From positions 1,302,001 through 1,366,000 of the forward strand of contig CBDBMW010000013.1 of NCBI GenBank assembly GCA_965207595.1: 64,000 nucleotides of DNA, in the 5' to 3' direction. This DNA comes from JAGWAJ01 sp026707615. Lineage in GTDB: Bacteria; Acidobacteriota; Vicinamibacteria; Vicinamibacterales; UBA8438. The notes under the pieces are model-generated. The model saw nothing but the letters and a program-made list of their open reading frames with translations. It ran no database searches and had not been told where the DNA came from. The position numbers and the translations under genes were made by a program. This document shows positions 23,588 to 29,616 of this stretch, piece by piece. Each line of letters begins with the position of its first letter. Position 1 is the stretch's first letter.

Positions 23588-24481
23588 ATGATCGGCTATC
23601 GCGTTGGCCGGCGGACACTGAAGCGGCTCATACGGCAGCATGATCCCGACTGGCTCCGCAAGGCCGAGAACGGAGATCGGCCCCACTGGGGCGATATCAA
23701 GGGCGTCTTCGTCCGGCTACAACACTACAAGTGCGGCTACTGCGAGCGCCCGATGCCACGCCCGCAGCGGCGCGCGGGTGACGACACGACCGGCGCTACC
23801 TGGGGTGGGCGTCGCGAGTACGATGTAGAGCACTTCAGACCGAAGGGTCGGGTCGAGCGTTGGCCGACGGCGGCGTCAAGCCACCGTTACCCGTTCGAGA
23901 CGGGCGAAGCCATGGACGGCGGATACCCATGGCTGACCCACGACTGCCTGAACTACCTCGCGTCGTGCAAGACCTGCAATCAGGACAACAAGAAGACGTA
24001 CTTTCCGGTCGCCGGCCGCCGGGGAGGTGCCGGCGACGACGTTCCCCGCCTAGACCGGTTGGAAAGGCCGCTCCTCGTCAACCCGGTCGGTGCGGGAGAC
24101 TCGAGGCCGGAGGATCTGATTGGTTTCAGTGGCTTCCTCGCAGTGCCGCGCGGCTCGCGAGGTCACCGGCGCCGTCGTGGCACCGTCCTGATCGACCTCC
24201 TTGGCCTCAACCTGCGCGACGAGCTGATTCTGCAGCGCTGCAACCTGATCCTGGCGATGTGGCCGTACCTCGAGCTTCGGCGTGAGGGGCAGGGAGCAGA
24301 CCGCAACGACGCTGCTCGCGAGATCGAACGGCTGACGTCGGAAGTCTCGCAGCACGCCAATTGCGCGCGGTGCTTCGAGGCTCTCCACACGTCCGATCCG
24401 GCTGCCGCGCGCCGGTGCTGCGAGGCGGCTCGCATCCGGTCGGAGCGGCTGCTCCAGACGGCCCCGCTCCCGGCGGACTGA
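23588..24481 (+). CDS. ptuB: Septu HNH endonuclease PtuB
   Basis: A 297-residue HNH nuclease of the retron/Septu-associated type. Zinc-ribbon cysteines C49/C52 (KCGYC) and C127/C130 (SCKTCN) bracket the catalytic E81-H82 in YDVEHFRPKGR, followed by CLNYLASCKTCNQDNKKTYFP, a signature of this nuclease group. The C-terminal 150 residues hold the variable helical part with more Cys-rich segments (CARCF). Its start is five bases after the ptuA stop; GGAG abuts the ATG, so re-initiation after ptuA is likely. Together the genes make a type I Septu locus. There is no retron reverse transcriptase or ncRNA beside them. The stop is 17 bases from the convergent PQQ dehydrogenase end. Confidence 0.85.
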   Translation: MIGYRVGRRTLKRLIRQHDPDWLRKAENGDRPHWGDIKGVFVRLQHYKCGYCERPMPRPQRRAGDDTTGATWGGRREYDVEHFRPKGRVERWPTAASSHRYPFETGEAMDGGYPWLTHDCLNYLASCKTCNQDNKKTYFPVAGRRGGAGDDVPRLDRLERPLLVNPVGAGDSRPEDLIGFSGFLAVPRGSRGHRRRRGTVLIDLLGLNLRDELILQRCNLILAMWPYLELRREGQGADRNDAAREIERLTSEVSQHANCARCFEALHTSDPAAARRCCEAARIRSERLLQTAPLPAD

Positions 24482-24498
24482 TCAACGGCGGCGGGTGC

Positions 24499-26571
24499 TC
24501 ACGGCAACGTCAGCGCGATCAGCTCGGCGTCGGCGCCGCCGCTGCCGACGGCCACCACGAGGTACTGCCGCCCGTCGTGGAGGTAGGTGATCGGGTTCCC
24601 GCCCGGGATGCCCGGCAACCGCACCGAGCCGAGGTGCTCGCCCGTGTCCTTGTCGTAGGCGCTGATGGTGCGCGCGCCGGCCGCCATCAGCCGGGCGGCG
24701 TCCGCACTGGGGTCGCCGGTCGCCTCGATCGCGCCCGCGGCCTCCGCGAAGCCGCGCCCGCCGTGGTTCATGATGAGCAGCGTCGGGGTGACCAGCGGCC
24801 CGGAGCTGAGTCCGCCCCCGCCTCCGAGGGGCGGCAGGTTCAGGTGCCGCAGCTCCGGGTGGTAGCGCGGCCCGTCGCCGTGGGGCGTCATCCAGGCGTG
24901 GTCGCCGGTGTTGAGGTCGATCGCCGTCACCCGCTTGTAGGGCGGCTGGAAGAGCGGCAGGCCGCGCGGCCCCGAGAGGCCCACGCCCCACGGGTCGGTG
25001 AAGTAGCCGACCGTGGCCGGCGGCGCGAACGGGACCACCTCGACCACGATGAGCGTGGTCGACGACGAGACGAAGAGCCGCCCGGTCTCGACATCGACGG
25101 CCGAGCCCTGCCAGTTCGCGCCGCCCCCGGCGCCCGGGACCTGGATGAACGGCACCTCGGCCCCCCGCACGACGGGCGGCGAGAAGATCGGCCCGAAGCG
25201 CGCCCGCGAGTTGACGATCTCGAGCGCCTCGGCCCGAAGCTCCGGCGTGAAGTCGATCAGGTCGTCCGGCGTGATCCCCTGCCGGTCGAACGGAGCGGGC
25301 TTCGTCGGGAACGGTTGCGTCGGGGAGTACCACTCTCCCGGCACGTTCCCCTGGGGGACGGGCCGCTCCTCGATCGGCCAGACGGGCTCGCCGGTGACGC
25401 GGTCGAAGACGTAGGTGAAGCCCTGCTTGCTCACCTGCGCGATCGCCTTGACGGGCCGGCCGTCGACGGTGATGTCGAGCAGGTTCGGGCCGGTGGGGAA
25501 GTCCCAGTCCCAGAGCCCGTGGTGGATCGCCTGGAAGTGCCACATCCGCTCGCCGGTCTCCGCGTCGACCGCGACGATGCTCTCGGCGAACAGGTTGTTC
25601 CCGGGCCGCATCCCGCCGTACCAGTCGTTCGACGGCGTCCCCGTCGGGAGGTAGACGTATCCGAGCTCCTCGTCGACCGCCATGTACGACCAGACGTTGG
25701 AATGACCGCTGTAGCGCCACGACTCGTTCTGCCACGAATCGGCGCCGAACTCGTCGCCCTGCGGGATCGTGTGGAAGATCCACTTCATCTCGCCCGTGCG
25801 GGCGTCGTAGGCGCGCACGTCCCCCGGCGAGGCCTCGCGCAGCGTGATCCGGCCGTCGGCCACGATGCTGCCGACGATCACGCTGTCGCCGGCGATGGCG
25901 ACCGGCGAGGAGTAGGTCATCCGGGAGGCGTCGATCTCGCGGTCGAAACCCTGCGTGAGGTCCACGTAGCCGCCCGTGCCGAAGTCCGGGTAGCGGGCGC
26001 CGGTCCGGGCGTCGAGGGCGACGAGGCGCAGGTCGTGGCTGGCGATGAAGATCCGGGCGTCGTCGCTCTCGTCGTCCTCCCAGTACGACACCCCGCGGTG
26101 GTGCCAGCCCATGTTGGGCGGCCGGTCGAGGTCGTCGTAGATGCGCGGGTCGTAGGTCCAGACGGTCTCGCCGGTCCCCGCGTCGAGCGCCGCGACCTGC
26201 CCGAGCGCGGTGCTCACGTAGACGAGCCCGCCGGCCATCAGCGGGACCGCCTTGAACTGCCCGGGGCGGATCCGGTCGTCACGGGCGGCCACGGCCCGCG
26301 AGAGCGACGTCCAGCGCCAGGCGATCCGGAGGTCCGCGAAATTGTCCGCCGTGATCCGGTCGAGGGGCGAGTACTTCGTGTTCGCCGCGTCGCGTCCGAT
26401 CGCGTGCCATTCGCCGTCCGGCACGCCCTGGGCAGCTGCGGGAGCCGGCAGGAGAACGATCGCCGCCGCGAGGGCGATCGGTGCCGTGAGGGTGCCCGGT
26501 CGGGCGACGAGGAGCTTCCGGCGGCGCGAGGCTTCGCGCGTCACGAGTCGGCGTGCAGGCTTGTGTGTCAT
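24499..26571 (-). CDS. PQQ-dependent dehydrogenase (membrane/periplasmic quinoprotein)
   Basis: A 690-residue protein with an N-terminal hydrophobic segment (TAPIALAAAIVLLPAPAAAQ) after a long basic stretch. The mature part opens WHAIGRDAANTKYSPLDRIT, the usual start of eight-bladed quinoprotein propellers of the glucose/alcohol dehydrogenase group. Tryptophan-docking repeats are seen: ALDAGTGETVWTYDP, ALDARTGARYPDFGTGG, YDARTGEMKWIFHT, VDAETGERMWHFQ. The end ..GNPITYLHDGRQYLVVAVG fits the family. It would oxidise a sugar or alcohol in the periplasm and pass electrons to quinone; the substrate is not predictable. GGGAGGAA lies upstream of ATG 26571. It stands alone, with the Septu genes converging and the cobalamin riboswitch region divergent. 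Confidence 0.85.
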   Translation of the reverse strand: MTHKPARRLVTREASRRRKLLVARPGTLTAPIALAAAIVLLPAPAAAQGVPDGEWHAIGRDAANTKYSPLDRITADNFADLRIAWRWTSLSRAVAARDDRIRPGQFKAVPLMAGGLVYVSTALGQVAALDAGTGETVWTYDPRIYDDLDRPPNMGWHHRGVSYWEDDESDDARIFIASHDLRLVALDARTGARYPDFGTGGYVDLTQGFDREIDASRMTYSSPVAIAGDSVIVGSIVADGRITLREASPGDVRAYDARTGEMKWIFHTIPQGDEFGADSWQNESWRYSGHSNVWSYMAVDEELGYVYLPTGTPSNDWYGGMRPGNNLFAESIVAVDAETGERMWHFQAIHHGLWDWDFPTGPNLLDITVDGRPVKAIAQVSKQGFTYVFDRVTGEPVWPIEERPVPQGNVPGEWYSPTQPFPTKPAPFDRQGITPDDLIDFTPELRAEALEIVNSRARFGPIFSPPVVRGAEVPFIQVPGAGGGANWQGSAVDVETGRLFVSSSTTLIVVEVVPFAPPATVGYFTDPWGVGLSGPRGLPLFQPPYKRVTAIDLNTGDHAWMTPHGDGPRYHPELRHLNLPPLGGGGGLSSGPLVTPTLLIMNHGGRGFAEAAGAIEATGDPSADAARLMAAGARTISAYDKDTGEHLGSVRLPGIPGGNPITYLHDGRQYLVVAVGSGGADAELIALTLP

Positions 26572-26749
26572 CGGGGCGTTCCTCCCGGCCGTCGGTTGCC
26601 TCCCCGACCGCCGGGTACGAGCGGCGAGCGTCGTCGCGACGCCCGCACGCGACCGCCCGGAGCTCTCCGGCTGGCCAAGGCTCGACCGCGATCATAGCGC
26701 GGGGGCAGGCCGCGGTCGCGCCTTGACGGCGTCTCGACCGCCGGCTACG

Positions 26750-27022
26750 GTACGTTCGCGCTGGTGCTCCGGCCTCCCGGAGCGGCAAGAGGGAACCCGG
26801 TGAGAATCCGGGGCTGCCCCGCAGCGGTGAACGGGAACGACCGCCGTCATGGCACTGGCTCCCGGAGAGCTGGGAAGCGACGGCCAGTAGAAGTCGGCAA
26901 CCGCCGAGGAGTCGGCGCCGCAGGATCCTGCCCATGCGAGGGGGATCGCGGCCCGCAGACTCTCGACGCGCCCGTGAGGGCGCGTAGCGCCCGTAAGCCC
27001 GAAGACCTGCCGGCGTCGAGTC
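26750..27022 (+). promoter_or_regulatory. cobalamin (B12) riboswitch with an enlarged internal insertion
   Basis: Conserved core blocks appear in order: AAGAGGGAA (about 26787), GGTGAGAATCC (26799), GCTGCCCCGCAGCGGTGAA (26813), GCACTGGC (about 26853), GGGAAGCGA (26873) and the B12-box-like AGCCCGAAGACCTGCC (26996-27011). These match the adenosylcobalamin-riboswitch family. Between the GGGAAG block and the B12 box about 110 extra bases are inserted, including repeat copy A. It precedes a membrane protein and a BtuF-like gene by about 210 bases, which fits control of B12 uptake. Whether it acts at transcription or translation is unclear. Confidence 0.88.
26909..26984 (+). repeat. structured leader repeat, copy A (inside the riboswitch)
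   Basis: It begins GAGTCGGCGCCGCAG and ends, 57 bases later, in the hairpin CGCGCCCGTGAGGGCGCG (GTGA loop). An internal GACTC can pair with the opening GAGTC. Copy B at 27118 has the same start, the same terminal hairpin and almost the same spacing. It occupies the variable arm of the cobalamin riboswitch, where insertions are tolerated. Confidence 0.5.
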
Positions 27023-27117
27023 AATCGACCTGGGCCTTCGCGGGGAGGCTGGGGCAGCAACGGGCCCGGTACCCCTTCCTCCGTCGGCGGACCTCCAGGT
27101 CGTGGTCGAGGGACCAC

Positions 27118-27192
27118 GAGTCTGCGCCGCAGAACCTCCCACTGGAGTACTCGGTGGAAGCGCGGACTCCCAAACGCGCCCGTGAGGGCGCG
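27118..27192 (+). repeat. structured leader repeat, copy B
   Basis: GAGTCTGCGCCGCAG is followed 56 bases on by CGCGCCCGTGAGGGCGCG; an internal GGACTC can pair with GAGTC. An additional hairpin (arms TCGTGGTC and its complement, 27100-27119) abuts its 5' side. It ends 39 bases before the start codon of the membrane protein gene, between the riboswitch and the Shine-Dalgarno sequence. Confidence 0.55.
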
Positions 27193-27231
27193 CAGGCGGC
27201 GTGCGACGCCCGCCGTCCGAAGGAGGAGTCG

Positions 27232-27852
27232 ATGAAGCCCCGAGTCGTTCCGATTCTCGTGCTGCTTGGCCTGAGCGTGGCGGCACGGCTGACGCCCTAC
27301 CTGCTCTCGCGTCTGGGCATGCCGATCGATCCCGCCGGCACCGCCTACCCGTGGAACTTCTCTCCGATACTGCCCCTCTGCATCTTCGGGGGGGCCTTCT
27401 ATGCCCAGCCGCAGCTTGCCTACGCCATCCCCTTCGCGACGCTTCTGCTCGGCGACCTCGGGATCTGGGCGCTCACCGGGCGCCTCGACTGGGCGTTCTA
27501 TCCGTTCCAGCCCGTAGTCTACCTGGCCTTCGCGTTCGCGGCGACGACCGGCTTCGCGCTGCGGGGCGCCCGGACGTGGCGCGGGATCGCGGCGGCGGGC
27601 CTGGTTTCGTCCACCGGCTTCTTCGTTCTCACGAACTTCGGCGTATGGGCGTTCGGCGACGGCTCCATCTACCCGCACACGCTCGCCGGCCTCGTCGACT
27701 GCTACGTCCGGGCGCTGCCCTTCTTCCGCAACACCCTGGTCAGCATGGCGGTGTTCCTGCCGCTCCTGTTCAGCCGCGTCGCCCTCGCGCGGCCGGCGCT
27801 CGTCCCGGCCGTGCCGATCGTGGCCCCGCCGTTGGGTAGCGGCTCGCGATGA
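27232..27852 (+). CDS. DUF6580-like membrane protein, putative cobalamin/corrinoid uptake component
   Basis: A 206-residue membrane protein with about five to six helices (VVPILVLLGLSVAARL, IPFATLLLGDLGIWAL, PVVYLAFAFAATTGFAL, GIAAAGLVSSTGFFVLTNFGVWAF, VSMAVFLPLLF) and the conserved RLTPYLLSR and NFSPILPLCIFGGAFY near the N-terminus. It resembles the DUF6580 putative transport family, whose topology recalls ECF-transporter substrate-binding subunits. Two facts link it to B12: a cobalamin riboswitch upstream, and a BtuF-like protein whose start overlaps its stop by ATGA. AAGGAGGAG lies four bases before ATG 27232. Transport of cobalamin or a precursor is an inference. Confidence 0.75.
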   Translation: MKPRVVPILVLLGLSVAARLTPYLLSRLGMPIDPAGTAYPWNFSPILPLCIFGGAFYAQPQLAYAIPFATLLLGDLGIWALTGRLDWAFYPFQPVVYLAFAFAATTGFALRGARTWRGIAAAGLVSSTGFFVLTNFGVWAFGDGSIYPHTLAGLVDCYVRALPFFRNTLVSMAVFLPLLFSRVALARPALVPAVPIVAPPLGSGSR

Positions 27853-28784
27853 CGCAGCGGGTGGTCTCGCTGATCGCGAGCGCGACCGAGATCGTCTGTG
27901 CGCTCGGCTTCGAACGGCAGCTCGTGGGCCGCTCCCATGAGTGCGACTACCCGCCCTCCGTCGCCCGGCTGCCGGTCTGCTCGGCGTCGAAGGTCGCGAT
28001 CGGGGCGGCCAGCCGGGACATCGACGATCAGGTCCGCGGCATCGTGGCCGACGGGCTGTCGGTCTACCGGGTCGACGCCGCCGTCCTGGATGATCTGGCC
28101 CCGACGGTCATCGTCACGCAGACCCAGTGCGAGGTCTGCGCGGTAAGCCTGAAGGACGTCGAGGCGGCGGTGTGCGAGCTCGTCGGCTCGCGACCGCGCA
28201 TCGTGTCGCTCGAGCCGATGTCGCTGGGCGACATCTGGAACGACATCCGGGCCGTGGCCGCGGCCCTGGGCGACCTGCAGCGGGGAGACGACCTCGTGGC
28301 GCGACTCGTCGACCGGCTTGCCGCGGTTCGGGCCGCCGTGCGCTCCGCGCCGACCCACCCGTCGCTGGCCTGCATCGAGTGGATCGACCCGTTGATGAGC
28401 GCCGGCAACTGGACCCCCGAGCTGGTCGAGCGCGCCGGCGGAGTGGATCCGTTCGGAGAGGCGGGGAAGCACTCCGGCTACCTGCGAATCGACGATCTCG
28501 CGGCGGCCGATCCCGAAGTTGTCGTGATCGCACCGTGCGGCTTCGACATCGAGCGCTCGCGCCGCGAGATGGCGCCGCTCGCGACGCACCCGGTCTGGCG
28601 GCGGCTCTTCGCCGTGCGGGCCGGGCGCGTCGCCATCGCGGACGGCAACCAGTACTTCAACCGGCCGGGGCCCCGCGTCGTCGAGACGGCGGAGATCCTG
28701 GCCGAGATCCTCCATCCCGGCCGCTGCGACTTCGATCACCGGGGGCGGGGCTGGATCCCCTGGGCGGGCGATGGGGGCGATTGA
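27849..28784 (+). CDS. BtuF-like cobalamin-binding protein (periplasmic-binding-protein fold, no signal peptide)
   Basis: A 311-residue protein beginning RVVSLIASATEIVCALGFERQLVGRSHECDYP, the classic start of BtuF/FepB-type vitamin B12 binding proteins. A conserved VIVTQTQCEVCAVS block follows, and PLMSAGNWTPELVERAGG is typical of the subgroup. There is no signal peptide, so as written it is cytoplasmic, a feature of many soil-bacterial members of COG0614 whose role differs from ABC-importer BtuF. It overlaps the upstream membrane gene by four bases and the following small gene by 14, so the three are one translationally linked unit under the cobalamin riboswitch. No BtuC or BtuD genes are present here. 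Confidence 0.85.
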   Translation: MTQRVVSLIASATEIVCALGFERQLVGRSHECDYPPSVARLPVCSASKVAIGAASRDIDDQVRGIVADGLSVYRVDAAVLDDLAPTVIVTQTQCEVCAVSLKDVEAAVCELVGSRPRIVSLEPMSLGDIWNDIRAVAAALGDLQRGDDLVARLVDRLAAVRAAVRSAPTHPSLACIEWIDPLMSAGNWTPELVERAGGVDPFGEAGKHSGYLRIDDLAAADPEVVVIAPCGFDIERSRREMAPLATHPVWRRLFAVRAGRVAIADGNQYFNRPGPRVVETAEILAEILHPGRCDFDHRGRGWIPWAGDGGD

Positions 28785-29013
28785 TCCGGGCGCCGCCGTC
28801 GGGCTCTGCCTGCGGTGCCGGCACGTCGACGTCGTGCGCTCGCGTACGGGCGGGCGCTTCTACCGGTGCGAGCGCTCGGCGACCGATGCCGACTATCCGA
28901 AGTACCCGCGTCTCCCGGTGCGGAGCTGCGACGGGTACGAGCCTCGCGGAGCTCCCGCGACCGACCAGCCGCCGCGCGGCGGGCCGGACGGGCCGGAGCC
29001 GGGGCTTCAGTAG
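28771..29013 (+). CDS. small Cys-rich protein of the B12 operon
   Basis: An 80-residue protein starting inside the end of the BtuF-like gene. Four cysteines form a probable zinc ribbon or metal site: C13-x2-C16 (CLRCRH), C33 in FYRCERS, and C53 in LPVRSCDGYEP. The segment DADYPKYPRLPVRSCDGY is strongly patterned (I recall similar small hypothetical proteins in other bacteria), which supports real coding rather than chance. The Pro/Gly-rich tail looks disordered. Its overlap with the B12-binding gene suggests a role in the same pathway, but no function is known to me. ATG 28771 is the only plausible start. Confidence 0.7.
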   Translation: MGAIDPGAAVGLCLRCRHVDVVRSRTGGRFYRCERSATDADYPKYPRLPVRSCDGYEPRGAPATDQPPRGGPDGPEPGLQ

Positions 29014-29092
29014 TGAACCGGTCGTCGACCTCGCCGCGACGCCGGGCGACCTGACTGGTGACCACGAGACGAGTTGGGCGCGTGTAGTTCTG

Positions 29093-29110
29093 TGTGTTCC
29101 ATCCAACACA
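29093..29110. promoter_or_regulatory. inverted repeat upstream of a small membrane protein gene
   Basis: TGTGTT and AACACA are perfect complements across six bases (CCATCC), about 53 bases before the start of the small gene at 29163. An AT-containing palindrome stands out in this GC-rich gap and could be an operator, but only one copy is seen. Confidence 0.3.
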
Positions 29111-29162
29111 ACCGGCCGGGCCGTTGTCACGCTGGCGACACGCTCATGGCATGGTGTTCAGG

Positions 29163-29300
29163 ATGTCCGAGAGCGTGATCGGAGCGATCATAAACGCCGT
29201 CCCGCTGGCCTTCATCGGGTGGCTGTTCCTCAGCCTGTCGCGGCGGATCGACGTCCTCACGACGCGCGTCGATCGGCTCTACGAGTTGCTGAAGCGGTAG
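29163..29300 (+). CDS. small single-helix membrane protein with C-terminal coiled coil
   Basis: A 45-residue protein: MSESVIGAIINAVPLAFIGW is a membrane helix, followed by an amphipathic heptad run RRIDVLTTRVDRLYELLKR. The same design, one helix then a coiled coil with RID and RVD heptads, occurs in the larger protein at 48788. No Shine-Dalgarno sequence precedes ATG 29163 or the alternative in-frame ATG 29151. A weak -10-like CATGGT seven bases before 29163 raises the possibility of leaderless translation. It is too short for homology by eye, so coding status is likely but not certain. Confidence 0.5.
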   Translation: MSESVIGAIINAVPLAFIGWLFLSLSRRIDVLTTRVDRLYELLKR

Positions 29301-29515
29301 CGTCGGCGCGCCCCGGCCTCGGGGTGCCAGGCGCGTTCTCCCACCTCGCCCCGGGTTTCGTGCGCACCCGACGCTCCCCGGGGAGCCGCGATTCCCGGCA
29401 CGGCAGCAGGTCGCCGATGCCGTCGCCTCGACGCCGCCCGGATGGGAGATCGCGCGCTCGACGGATCGTCGAGGCGAAGAGGCTATCCGGACGCGGCCGC
29501 CCGCACGATCGATGC

Positions 29516-29545
29516 TTGGGGAACCGGCCCGACGGGCGGTAGACT
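29516..29545 (+). promoter_or_regulatory. candidate promoter of the first DUF1592-DUF1552 operon
   Basis: TTGGGG (29516-29521), an 18-base spacer and TAGACT (29540-29545) give three of six and four of six consensus matches, about 70 bases before the start codon. The rest of the 316-base gap from 29301 shows no gene or repeat. Confidence 0.45.
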
Positions 29546-29616
29546 GGGGCGGGCTGGGCGGAGTGGGTCCGGTTTTGCGGCGGCGATGGACAACTGCTGG
29601 CCACGGGGTGAGCACG

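Noticed and set aside
22323..24481. Retron with PtuAB effectors
   Set aside because: No reverse transcriptase gene or msr-msd-like RNA is visible on either side, so a plain Septu pair is the better reading.
29301..29616. An Arg-rich minus-strand frame as an integrase fragment
   Set aside because: The resemblance was limited to composition; no catalytic Arg-His-Arg-Tyr pattern could be found.
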